Shown: positions 23,973 to 33,741 of the stretch, piece after piece | How positions within the stretch are numbered: position 1 is the stretch's first letter | How the letters are laid out: each line of letters begins with the position of its first letter | From: Terebella lapidaria | Lineage: Eukaryota; Annelida; Polychaeta; Terebellida; Terebellidae | Length of the DNA: 64,000 nucleotides | Assembly (NCBI GenBank): GCA_949152475.1 | Contig: OX424560.1 | Location: forward strand, 8,990,001 to 9,054,000 | Direction of reading: 5' to 3' | Translations under genes and position numbers: made by a program | The notes under the pieces: generated by a model | The model's database searches: none | What the model saw: the letters and a program-made list of their open reading frames with translations, nothing else | What the model was told of the DNA's origin: nothing

Positions 23973-26900
23973 CTGAAAAAAAAGATGAAATGTCAATATG
24001 AATAATATGCTGACTATAGTCATAATTATTCAACACTGTCTCAATATTCAGCTTTATTATATGCAGTCACTCACTTAAATCGAGGAAGTTGCGAACGATA
24101 TCGAAAGACTCCAGTCTATCCATGTAGTAATCTTCAGACTTAATGACAAGAATCTGGTCTTTCCCAAAGGCCTTCAACCAATCTTTAAGGAACACGGAGT
24201 ATAGTGATGGCCTGAGTGAAATCTGATGAAAAAAAATATCAAGGTCATTTTCCGCCTCAATGATATTGCATTATGTGGGAAGCCAAAACCCAAGATGACA
24301 ATATTTTTTTCAAAATCGCCAAATTTGAGTGTGAACCAAGCTTACCGGGTGTAAACGACATGAGAGCGATGCGTTGTATGCGCATGCGCGAATCCCATGC
24401 TCCCGGAAACAGTCCTTGTACTCAGCTATCCCGGACTCTACAAACTCATGAAAATGTTGTGGGGTGGTACGATTCTTGTTGAAACGTAATCCAGCCTCGT
24501 GAGTGTACATAGAGAAGGCCGAATGGACTCTGGAAGTAGAGGATTGTGAGATCATATGATTGTAATTTCAAAGCCAACTTGCATTGAAGCCACTCGACAA
24601 AACCTTTGCTGAAGTACGGGCTCCCTAAACCGCAACCAAAGTATAAATTTCGTTCGCACAATAAGTTTCTTCGGCGGTTTAGGGATATGTACAGAAACAC
24701 CCAAAACGAACAAAAAACCAAATGTTTCATTCATAATTCATTGTCTTCATATTGTTCATACTACAAATATATGTATCAATTATCGTATATGCTGCAAAGT
24801 TGCATGTACATTGCCTGACCTGCTTGCCGGTTCTCGCATTAACACAATGATTTTCGCGGTAGGCTGCGCCTCGTGTAGCGCGTCTGCGTTTGTGTAGGCT
24901 GGTTCTCTGAGCCCTGCATTGAGCGGATCTTGCTCCCAGCCGTTATCTTCCCAGAACAGGTAGGAACTACCGTCAACTACAGCGCAAAAAAGCACATTGG
25001 TTTATGTGTTGAACTACCGGTACTTTGAATACGTCTGGTCCACCATATTCATTTTTTTCGAAATTATGAATTATATCAATGATGTTAAACAATGATTCTA
25101 GAGACTGGTCCCATGTAACAGGTGGTCCGACCTATGACTAGGACCGGGGAGTCCCTGTTTGGACTACCTGAAACCCGCCAGGAAGCCACTATTCTACATT
25201 CCCCGTGTAGTTCACAAATCAATATATCCAATAACTATGCAATTGATGCTATCATGTACCACTATCGTCATGTATGCACAGTCTACCTACTCATAAAGAC
25301 ATCCTAACAATTAAAGGATGTCCACTTACTTGTGATGCCATTATGTCTGGTTTCACACTGAGTTTCCACGCTCGACTCGTTTATTCGATAGGCCGCGTCA
25401 TCAAACTGTGTTACGAATTTTTCGAATTCGATATGACCGTTGGGGTGTCCTGTATGTGAGGAAATTTGGCGATAATGTTGTATGAGGTGAATAACAAAAA
25501 TTAGCCTCAGGTTTACATAGGTATCAGACAGTATATGCTTTATATTTTAGATATTAGCCATTTTGTCCCGTGAACCTAAAAATAAGGTCACATGTCAAAT
25601 TCAACGTCACGAGAATATGCAGCATATATTATTTCCTATATGTCGACAATATATGACTAAGCTGTAAATTCAATGATAACAGAGATTTTATGAACTATGT
25701 CCTATGACCTTGAAAATGAAGTCAAAGGTCAAACTAGAGGTCATCAGAATATTCAGCATATATCATTTCCTGTCTTCATTTACTCCAAAGCTTGAAAATC
25801 GATAATAGGCTAGATAAAAAGTTATTAACCCTTTTGTGCGCTGACCTCGAAAATGATGTCTAAGGTCAAATTCAAGGTCACCAGTACATTCGGCAAATAT
25901 CATCCCCTATATTTTGTCCTGTGATTTCAGAAAGATTCGAATGTAAACAGTAAATATAAAAATGTGGACGACGGGGGACGACGGACGCAACGCGCCGCCA
26001 ATAGCATAATAGGTCATCGGACCATAGGTAAGGTAACTCGAAAAATTACCGGAGAAATGTTTAGTGATAAACCACAACTTTATCCAGCAAACTTGCCGTT
26101 TTGACCCTTCAAGATCATTGAAGGTGAAGTTCAAGGTAACCTGTAAATTCGCCACATACGACTTGCTATTTGAATGTGCCAATATTTATCTTGAAGTGTT
26201 CTAGGAGAAACTCCCACTTGAAATATTTCTAATCAATTTTGTACATAATTGGATTCGATCATAAACTTTAAAGAAAAAAATGTAGACAGCAAAGGACGCA
26301 AGTCACGTAACACCACGGCAATAGGTTATCGGACCACAGGTCGGTAACCTAAAAAAAGTATTTCACAACATCGACGACGACAACCACATCAACAACAGGT
26401 AGCGACGACAAACCTTGATGTGAAATTGCTCCTTTCGGATATCTATGCTTGTTCCAGAACATATATTCCTTGACCCATGGTATCTGGATGTCTGGGTGCA
26501 GCGTCAGTGTATCGTACATATCGGTCGTGCCTGACTTCGTAACTCCCGCCAGGTAGACGTAAGGTAAACACCGCAATCGCCAGGGGGCGCTGGAGTTCAG
26601 TCTACTCTCAAACGTCGGTGTCATGCGCTCTATCTCCTTCTTTCCGTATGAATACCACAGGGCAGCCTCGTAATCTTTCTTGAAAGTAGCCGGGAGTTTC
26701 TCAATCCAACATGGATTCTTGAACTCTTTCAGGAAAGAGAGTGGTGTCGGCTGTGAGAGATGAAATATTCAAAACGATTAATATTAATGATGCTATTAGT
26801 AATGCAAAATCATTATTATAGAGTAGAGCACGGTGAATATAGATCCAGGATTTCATCACAGGATCACAACCGGGAGGGGGGAGAGGGTTGGGTGTAATAT

Positions 26901-28603
26901 GGCTCATGAGATTCAACACGAAAGAAGTTAGGCTACAGAGGAAAAATAATATATTTCTATTTATATACATTTCTTATAACTACTAGATTTACTCAATCGA
27001 GAGCCTGGGTTTGAGTGATCGAGAAAAATAAGCGCCGAGCATCGTTTGAGCGCCGGTTATGACAGTATGTGTGATATTTGGAAACATGATAAACTGTGGA
27101 CAAATGGAGAAAAAAAAATTCGGTCTAGCTCAATGATAAGCTACTGATAGGACTTTCTGTCCCCGGACTATGAGGTTGGATAACGGATTGATTCTACGTC
27201 TATAAATTACTTCAATGTCGCAAAGGCGTGCTGCCAGAATGGTGCATTCAATGATCTTATGGACATTCATGGAACATAAACGGTCACTCTATGGTTCTGA
27301 ATATGTCAAATAGTTTTTTTAGATGACATATCGGGTTAGATGTACAATAATAACGTGAACAATCTGAGACAGTGGCTGTGATTGGTTCAAAACTGATCAC
27401 ATGGTGCAGAGAGCATGGAGCTGATTGGTCACACAATAGTAACGTGGGCAATTTGAGACAGTGGCTGTGATTGGTTCAAAACTGATCACATGGTGCAGAG
27501 AGCATGGCGCTGATTGGTCACACAATAATAACGTGGGCAATCTGAGACAGTGGCTGTGATTGGTTCAAAACTGGTCACATGGTGCAGAGAGCATGGCACT
27601 GATTGGTCACACCCACATTTGCCTAGAGTGGCACTTATCCTGCATGTGCTTCCCTATGTCAAGATCACATACTTAATAGTATTTGGTGCATGGACGGTGC
27701 TTGATCTTAAGAACTTACGAATAGAATAAAGTGATATTTTTTCACTTCCGTCATAAAATGGTATACCTTATCGGGTGCATTATGATTTGGTTATGACTAT
27801 ATATGATCTAACATCATGACGATCGAGTATATTACCACTGTACGAGTCAAAAGTCCTAAGTTCGCCGCATTAAAAAAAATCGCGGCCTTGCAAAGTAAAT
27901 AAAACCTATCACTTCTATCATCAATCGAGACTCTGATATCCAATCTTTGTACCAGCATTTTGTTATCCACAAAACGAGATTCTGAGCTCTGACAATATTA
28001 AGTTGGCGATTTTGATTTTGTACACCGAGCATTCTATTCAAGAAATACCATGAAGAAAGTTGTAGGTTTATTCAGAGTATATCGCATTCCGTAGTTCTAA
28101 CTTACCGGATCTAGCAGCCTTTCTCTCATACCATCCAGGTTCACTCCGAGAACATTTACAGGCGCTCGATCGTGCAACTCGACGTGGTAATCCACACACG
28201 GTTCCCGCTCTGTGATTATTGATGTATTCCCACCATTCGACTGACTTTGGTTCCCAATTGTCGTATTACTATATTTCAGTATCAGTCCAGTTGTATTAGA
28301 CATGTTTTGCGATGATTGTGTGACATCTGGACTAAATTGTGCACTCAATGTCGGAGATTTCAACTCATATTTATCTCGATTTTCACCTTGCGGTTTCTGC
28401 TTGGTTTGATGCACCTTATGAACCTTGACACGCAATCCAGTACTGGGTTTGTGACGAAAATGTCGTCCTCTCTCTGTGGTCAGTTTGGAGTTCCTCACCG
28501 TTACAGTAAGTAACTCTCCAGTCATTGCATATAAAATCCCAACGGTCACACAAATCAGAACGACCAAAAGTACCTTCGTAAACCATCTCCAAGGTGTACC
28601 CAT
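23812..28603 (-). CDS. CHST15-like carbohydrate sulfotransferase gene B (7 exons, 534 aa)
   Basis: Joining complement(28106..28603, 26414..26750, 25330..25449, 24820..24976, 24346..24529, 24075..24222, 23812..23972) gives 1605 nt: 534 codons plus TGA. Every junction has GT/AG ends and keeps the frame (phases 0,1,1,2,0,1). The protein is a type II Golgi membrane enzyme expected to use PAPS to sulfate a sugar chain. It has a short cytosolic tail, an anchor at residues about 7-27, a glycosylated stem to about 165, and a catalytic domain from about 170 to 534. The 5'-PSB-like loop GVTKSGT is at about 235-241 and the 3'-PB-like LMREPASR at about 364-371. Vertebrate CHST15 is of similar length (about 560 aa). 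The acceptor sugar cannot be read from sequence; chondroitin/dermatan GalNAc4S is the family default. Gene A upstream is a tandem paralogue. Introns contain HINE debris and an 89-bp triplicate. Confidence 0.85.
24075..24222 (-). CDS. Gene B exon 6
   Basis: Acceptor tttcatcag|ATT, phase 0, and donor GAT TTA A|gtgagtg, phase 1. Encodes residues 433-481: PSLYSVFLKDWLKAFGKDQI, then LVIKSEDYYMD and VRNFLDL. The WL--FGKDQILVIKSEDY block is the conserved C-terminal strand of Golgi sulfotransferases. Confidence 0.85.
24346..24529 (-). CDS. Gene B exon 5
   Basis: Acceptor ctacttccag|A, which completes the Arg codon begun in exon 4, and donor CAC CCG|gtaagc, phase 0. Encodes residues 371-432: VHSAFSMYTHEAG, HFHEFVESGIAEYKDCFREH, RACAYNASL. 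The spaced cysteines (KDC, RAC) and the NAS sequon fit this region of CHST15-type enzymes. Confidence 0.85.
24820..24976 (-). CDS. Gene B exon 4: 3'-PB region
   Basis: Acceptor gcgctgtag|TT, which completes an Ile codon, and donor AGC AG|gtcagg. Encodes residues 319-371: DGSSYLFWEDNGWEQD, then AKIIVLMREPASR. The last block is the strand plus R-(D/E)-P loop that binds the 3'-phosphate of PAPS. Glu replaces the more usual Asp after Arg. The second Arg codon is split across the next intron. Confidence 0.85.
25330..25449 (-). CDS. Gene B exon 3
   Basis: Acceptor acatacag|GA and donor ACA A|gtaagtgg. The two leading bases complete a glycine codon with the last base of exon 2 (SHQ-G-HPNGH). Encodes residues 279-318, including IEFEKFVTQFDDAAYRI, and is open throughout. 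It corresponds to the helical stretch after the PAPS loop in the family. It was found from phase and splice sites, because the exon is too short to stand out as an ORF. Confidence 0.8.
25497..26036 (-). mobile_element. HINE-like remnant in gene B intron 2
   Basis: Degenerate 3' end (AAAAATTAGCC) near 25497; 134-bp-type units with TCAAAGGTCA and TTCAGCATATATCATTTCCT; GACGACGGACGCAACG and GGTCATCGGACCATAGGT at the 5' end near 26030. Lies wholly between exons 3 and 2. Confidence 0.55.
26040..26352 (-). mobile_element. Second short HINE-like remnant in gene B intron 2
   Basis: Starts with AAAAATTACCGG near 26040 and ends with GGTTATCGGACCACAGG / GGTAACC near 26352. The core is almost lost; only a GGTGAAGTTCAAGGTAACC block remains. 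Ends 62 bp before exon 2. Confidence 0.5.
26414..26750 (-). CDS. Gene B exon 2: start of catalytic domain with the 5'-PSB loop
   Basis: Acceptor ctctcacag|CCG, phase 0; donor CAA G|gtttgt, phase 1. Encodes residues 167-278. KNPCW is followed by CLPYVYLAGVTKSGTTDMY, the strand-loop-helix that holds the 5'-phosphosulfate of PAPS. Next come TLTLHPDI and KEYMFWNKHRYP, typical of the CHST15/heparan O-sulfotransferase fold. Paralogous to 1..213. Reading past the donor gives a low-complexity valine-rich tail, which is intronic. Confidence 0.9.
27351..27617 (+). repeat. Three tandem copies of an 89-bp unit in gene B intron 1
   Basis: Units start at 27351, 27440 and 27529 and differ at only a few bases. 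Each holds two ATTGG boxes (GTGATTGGTTCAAAACTG and CTGATTGGTCACAC), that is, inverted CCAAT. Confidence 0.85.
28106..28603 (-). CDS. Gene B exon 1: cytosolic tail, signal anchor and stem
   Basis: 166 codons from an ATG at 28603 to a consensus donor (GAT CCG|gtaagtt), phase 0. Residues 7-27 (WFTKVLLVVLICVTVGILYA) are the type II anchor. The stem has sequons NMS, NTT, NQS and NTS, and little other order, as is normal for Golgi transferase stems. The exon ends in the block shared with gene A (CVDYH, VLGVNLD, RLLDP). No earlier in-frame ATG is needed for a good anchor, so this start is preferred. Confidence 0.85.
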
Positions 28604-28903
28604 CTTGCTGGTCCGCCTGTGATACTGCAGGAAATGTGTCTGGTAAAATCAAAATACTTGTACTCCAGTATGCTACTTTGTTGTTCGGTCCTGTGCCGGT
28701 CTTGTCTCAGTGCAAGCTGTCGTTACAATCCTTTCAATTCCCTGCCATTCTTGTTCTTTCATGAACCGCACAGGAGAATGTTGCCTGATTTATTGATTTC
28801 TGGGCTGGCTGAGACAAGCGTTGTTGGGGTCTTAGTCCATTGGTTCGATTAGTGCCCATTCACTCGGAACGACTGTCGTTACGGCATTCTACGCTTTACT
28901 GTT

Positions 28904-29310
28904 TATTATCATCATTTTTGCGGGCGCTGCTGTCCGTTAACGAAACAATACACGCATGTTATTCACGCAACCGATGACATCAAATAACGTTTGCGGCTAC
29001 CCAACACAAGACGCGGGCCTCGAATGAAACTGCTCTTCATTCGACGCCAGCGTCTTTCATTCGACGCCCACGTCTTGTGAAACTAGTTCAAACGACTGTT
29101 TTTTTATTTGCAACTGATACCTTATGATAGATACGTTATGATATTGCGTCGGAGGGAGTGTGCTATGACCAGAGTGAGGACCAGAGTAATCGGAACAGTC
29201 AAACACAAAATGCAAAATTGAGTCGTCCGTCAAGTGCTACACAGGTTTACTGTCCTTATTAAGTGTTTCAAGTTCTAGTCAGACTATGAAAATGATAATA
29301 ATAGTAATAA
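28904..29310 (+). repeat. Direct repeat 1 of a dimeric structure
   Basis: About 400 bp from ATTATCATCATTTTTGCGGG to the ATAGTAATAA before the hairpin. Repeated nearly identically 580 bp downstream. Contains GAC-GC-C-CGTCTT short inverted motifs. Confidence 0.8.
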
Positions 29311-29479
29311 CGATGGTTTGCCAGGCGGTGTGGCGGTTTGAAGGCCTTCCTTGGTCCATTGGACGCCTTCCAGACATTGTCTGCCCTCGCCAAGGCTCGG
29401 GCAGACAATGACTGTCAGGCGTCCAATGGACCAAGTTGGGCCTTCAAACCGCCACACCGCCTGGCAAACCTTCGTTATT
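29306..29479. repeat. Hairpin 1 (about 170 bp near-perfect palindrome)
   Basis: AATAACGATGGTTTGCCAGG at the left; the complement CCTGGCAAACCTTCGTTATT at the right. The inner parts CCAATGG and GGCAGACAATG also pair. The spacer near 29385-29405 reads CTCGCCAAGGCTCGGG. Confidence 0.8.
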
Positions 29480-29483
29480 GTTA

Positions 29484-29890
29484 TATTATTATCATTTTTG
29501 CGGGCGCTGCTGTCCGTTAACGAAACAATACACGCATGTTATTCACGCAACCGATGACATCAAATAACGTTTTCGGCTACCCAACACAAGACGCGGGCCT
29601 CGAATGAAACTGCTCTTCATTCGATGCCAGCGTCTTTCATTCGACGCCCGCGTCTTGTGAAACTAGTTTAAACGACTGGTTTTTTTTATTTGCAACTGAT
29701 ACCTCATGATAGATACGATATAATAGTGCGTCGGAGGGAGTGTGCTATGACCAGAGTGAGAATCAGAGCAATCGGAACAGTCAAACACAAAATGCAAAAT
29801 TGAGTCGTCCGTCAAATGCTACACAGGTTTACTGTCCTTATCAATTGTTTCAAGTTGTAGTCAGACTATAAAAATGATAATAATAGTAAT
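29484..29890 (+). repeat. Direct repeat 2 of the dimeric structure
   Basis: Near-identical to 28904..29310 (for example TTTTCGGC for TTTGCGGC). Confidence 0.8.
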
Positions 29891-30046
29891 AACGATGGTT
29901 TGCCAGGCGGTGTGTCGGTTTGAAGGCCCGACTTGGTCCATTGGACGCCTGACAGTCATTGTCTGCCCGAGCCTTGGCGAGGGCAGACAATGTCTGGAAG
30001 GCGTCCAATGACCCAAGGACCCACCGCCTGGCAAACCATCGTTATT
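29888..30046. repeat. Hairpin 2, with the central part inverted relative to hairpin 1
   Basis: Same outer arms as hairpin 1, but the centre reads GCCCGAGCCTTGGCGAGGGC, the reverse complement of the centre of hairpin 1. The right arm is about 14 bp shorter. Confidence 0.75.
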
Positions 30047-31076
30047 GTTATATTGACTCAAATACGATTAAAGCTGGACTAATGGTATTTAAGGAGACAA
30101 AAGAGATTTTAAAAAAATATATGTCGGCACATGTACCGCATGTGTCCAGGCGGTACTGCACCCGTGACATTACCGAACATTTCCGAAGTACCATCGGCTA
30201 CTTTCGGCTGCCCTCGGCGTTTGCCCCCAAGAGCTCCGCTCACACAGCGCCGTCGGTCGATATAAAACTCGCCTCTCGTCATGTGGTATCCAGTTCAACT
30301 TACGATACTCTGGGCTGCAACACCTCGCTGCACCCCCAGTGAATGTATATCCCCCATACTGCTTGGCAACAGCAGATATTTTATATCATTAGAATATTAT
30401 GCATAAACCATCATATTGCCTAACTCTATCTGCAAAATGGAAATAAATAAACACGATATATTCGTTATGTCAATTGACATGTTTACATAAAATATCACAC
30501 ACAGATTCATAACAGAATGTACCGGTACATCACATTTGAAATTTATTGCCATATGTTCTCCCGTCGGATTACAACTCAACAGGGTTGAGTTTTAACCCAA
30601 CGGGATTACTATTGTTGGGCAATATTTGTTAGGTTTTAGGCTTCGCTTTGCAGAGAAGCTCATCAACTATGATTTGCGATGAGACAATAATGTATACATT
30701 TCATTGCCATGATTAGTGTACAAAATATATTGTATCCGAAATTGGTTATAGTCATAGTCTACTTTCTAACAAACATTATTGCACTGTATAAAAGATACAC
30801 AGCCTAGACCTAGTTCGCGCAGTAATAGTATTTGGGGGCGGGGGTGCTACTGTTAGCATCCCGAAATACATCATGCAGCATGAACCGTAGTGGTCAACTG
30901 TGCCAACGAATAAGTGGTATGTATGGACAATTGATACGGTGGGCGGACATAATCCCACCGGACAAAAGCCCACTCCACCAATTAGTTGATCCATCGGACA
31001 AAAGCCCATTCTTGTTTCGCAGGGTCGGACATAGGCCCACTTTCGAATGATTCATGAGCCATCAACATCAACGCCA
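30042..31076. other. Intergenic; GC-rich patch and short repeats
   Basis: About 30130..30345 is GC-rich, with a TATA-like GATATAAAACTCGCC at about 30259. This could be an old LTR or promoter but is unproven. About 30945..31045 repeats GGACA-AAGCCCA three times. No gene seen. Confidence 0.4.
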
Positions 31077-32232
31077 CTTACCTACCTACTTACCCACCTA
31101 CTTACCCACCTACTTACCTACCTACTTACCTACCTACTTACCTACCTACCTACCTACCTACCTACCTACCTACCTACTTACTTACCTACCTACTTACCTA
31201 CCTACTTACCTACCTACCTACTTACCTACCTACTTACATACTTACCTACCTACTTACCTACCTACCTACTTACCTACCTACTTACTTACCTACCTACTTA
31301 CTTACCTACCTACTTACCTACCTACTTACCTACCTACCTACTTACCTACCTACATACTTACCTACCGACTTACCTACCTACTTACCTACCTACTTACCTA
31401 CCTACCTACCTACCTACCTACCTACTTACTTACCTACCTACCTACTTACCTACCTACTTACCTACCTACCTACCTACCTACTTACTTACCTACTTACCTA
31501 CCTACCTACCTACTTACCTACCTACTTACCTACTTACCTACCTACTTACCTACCTACTTACCTACCTACTTACCTACCTACCTACTTACCTACCTACCTA
31601 CCTACCTACCTACCTACCTACCTACCTACCTACTTACTTACCTACCTACCTACTTACCTACCTACCTACCTACTTACCTACCTACCTACCTACCTAATTA
31701 CCTACTTACCTACCTACCTACCTACCTACCTACTTACTTACCTACCTACTTACCTACCTACCTACCTATCTACTTACTTACCTACCTACTTACCTACCTA
31801 CTTACCTACCTACCTACTTACCTACTTACCTACCTACCTACCTACTTACCTACCTACCTACCTACTTACCTACCTACCTACCTTCTTACCTACCTACTTA
31901 CCTACTTACTTACCTACTTACCTACTTACTTACCTACTTACTTACCTACCTACTTACCTACCTACCTACCTACTTACCTACCTACCTACCTACCTACCTA
32001 CCTACCTACTTACCTACCTACCTACCTACCTACCTACTTACTTACCTACTTACTTACCTACTTACTTACCTACTTACTTACTTACCTACCTACCTACCTA
32101 CCTACCTACCTACTTACCTACTTACTTACTTACCTACTCACTTACTCACTCACTCACTCACTCACTCACCCACCCACCCACCCACATACCCACCCACTCA
32201 CTCACTCACTCACTCACTCACTCACTTACGTA
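31077..32232 (+). repeat. CTAC/CTTAC simple-sequence array (about 1.15 kb)
   Basis: Almost uninterrupted CCTA and CTTA tetranucleotides, ending in CACT and CACC tetranucleotides (32140..32225). Long open frames (Leu-Pro-Thr-Tyr repeats) are a by-product of the period and are not genes. Confidence 0.95.
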
Positions 32233-33061
32233 CTTACTTATGTTGACACTTTGCTCAATTTCACGAACATCGTTCACCTAATTTTAGTCATAAAACAATA
32301 TTGCGACATGTCATATGTAACATTGAATGCACATTTTGGACAGTCTGTGACAATATGGCATGAACAGGTGTAATACACGAATGATAATTGTTTTGTTGTT
32401 GAAATGACGTTCTGTTACCGTGGTTAACGTTCTGCGGATCGAATCATAGTCAGGATTTAATATATGTGAGTGCTGTTCAGTCTCGTTCGTCCCATAGAAT
32501 GTACCAAACAATGAACCTAAAATTTAAAAAAAATATTGCTTTTATTGTTTGTAAATTGAAATGCGTACGAACTAAATCATATAATAAAAAGCTCGAGAAT
32601 CTCAACTTCATAAATGTTGCTTCCATATAGCGAAAGGAGGAATCCATGATCCCCTTACAAGCAGCATTAGAACGTTGACCCGAGTCTCGGAACGTTATCA
32701 TGTTACGGATAAATCGACAACACAAACTATCGGACAGATACAACAATGTATTATATTTAAACTTCACACTGAACAACTGTTCTACCTATATGCTAAATTT
32801 ATCTCGAAAATGCTAAATTTTCATGCTCCAAATTAAGGGAAATTTACATCTATCCCTGAGTTTAGTGTTACATCGTCGCGGTGCAATAAACATGGAAACA
32901 ATATCCAAGTATATAGACAAAACCAAATCCATTATCCAATCTCAAAGTCTGGTGCCAGGCAAAATCGAGAAAATTTCATGGAACTTCACGAACCCCCATA
33001 TATGGCCATAAAGGGGTGAAATCAGGTGTTCCGGAAAGAGTGAGCATTTCCTGCCCCACAT
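32233..33061. other. Intergenic, no recognised feature
   Basis: AT-rich sequence with short unrelated frames; nothing recognised. Confidence 0.4.
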
Positions 33062-33741
33062 GTGGCACCCGTGATGAATTCCAAAACATCAACATGCAAA
33101 CAGGTCTTGTTGCATACTTGTGACAGATTTTGTGTACTTATCAACCAGATTGTGATGACGTCCATATAATTTTTTGAAAGCCGCTATTAGTCTTGGTAAA
33201 ACATATCCTTGTCGCAGCAGTTTAGAGACTAGCTGGGAACTTCTGTGAACAAAGTCCTCATATCTGCAACTAGCTCTGTAATAGTGTATGAGTTGTGAGA
33301 CAAATACGCCATAAGCTGGCGACATAGGAATATTGATGCTTAGAAAGGGGAAATTGACTATGGAAAAATTAAAATCATCACGTTTGTCATACAATCTAGT
33401 TGACAGGTTAGAATTTTCATCAATCTCCAACCTTAGATCCAAATAGTTGGAAAAATTGTAGTATTAATTTCAAGTTCCTTAGGATATATAGCATCTAACT
33501 TGGGATTATTCAGTGACAATACAGTATCTATGTATCGGAAAGTGAAATTAAAGCTACTAGTTTGCTTCTTTGATACTCCTCTTTGTAGATGTTGGATGAA
33601 ATCTGATTCATACGAGTATAAAAACAGGTCTGCCAATAATGGTGCACAGTTTGTACTCATTGGAACACCAATAGTCTGCTGAAATAATCGACCACCAAAC
33701 TCCACAAAGATATTATCAATAAGGAAATTAACCATATTCAC
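33062..33741 (-). pseudogene. Decayed reverse transcriptase fragment (probably Penelope-like)
   Basis: Two adjoining minus-strand frames together cover part of one RT. The upstream frame (33741 to 33440) has GVPMSTNCAPLLADLFLYSY, then FNFTFRYIDTVLSLNNPK, ending IYPKELEI. The downstream frame (33442 to 33089) has LYDKRDDFNFSIVNFPF, then PAYGVFVSQLIHYYRA and FYGRHH-like KKLYGRHHNLVDKY. They are separated by a frameshift near 33440. The catalytic YIDD reads YIDT, losing the second Asp, so it is inactive. The N-terminal RT part and any endonuclease domain are absent. The motif set is one I associate with a widespread invertebrate RT family, probably of the Penelope-like group; the clade is less sure than the RT call. 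Confidence 0.75.

Noticed and set aside
30230..30345. TATA-like promoter in a GC-rich patch
   Set aside because: GATATAAAACTCG is suggestive, but no ORF or LTR partner was found.
31077..32232. Telomere-like sequence
   Set aside because: The repeats are CCTA/CTTA tetranucleotides, not TTAGGG/CCCTAA hexamers, and the array is internal.
31054..32373. Long open frames (439 and 216 codons) of Leu-Pro-Thr-Tyr repeats
   Set aside because: They are the direct reading of a simple tetranucleotide array and are open because the period leaves no stops.
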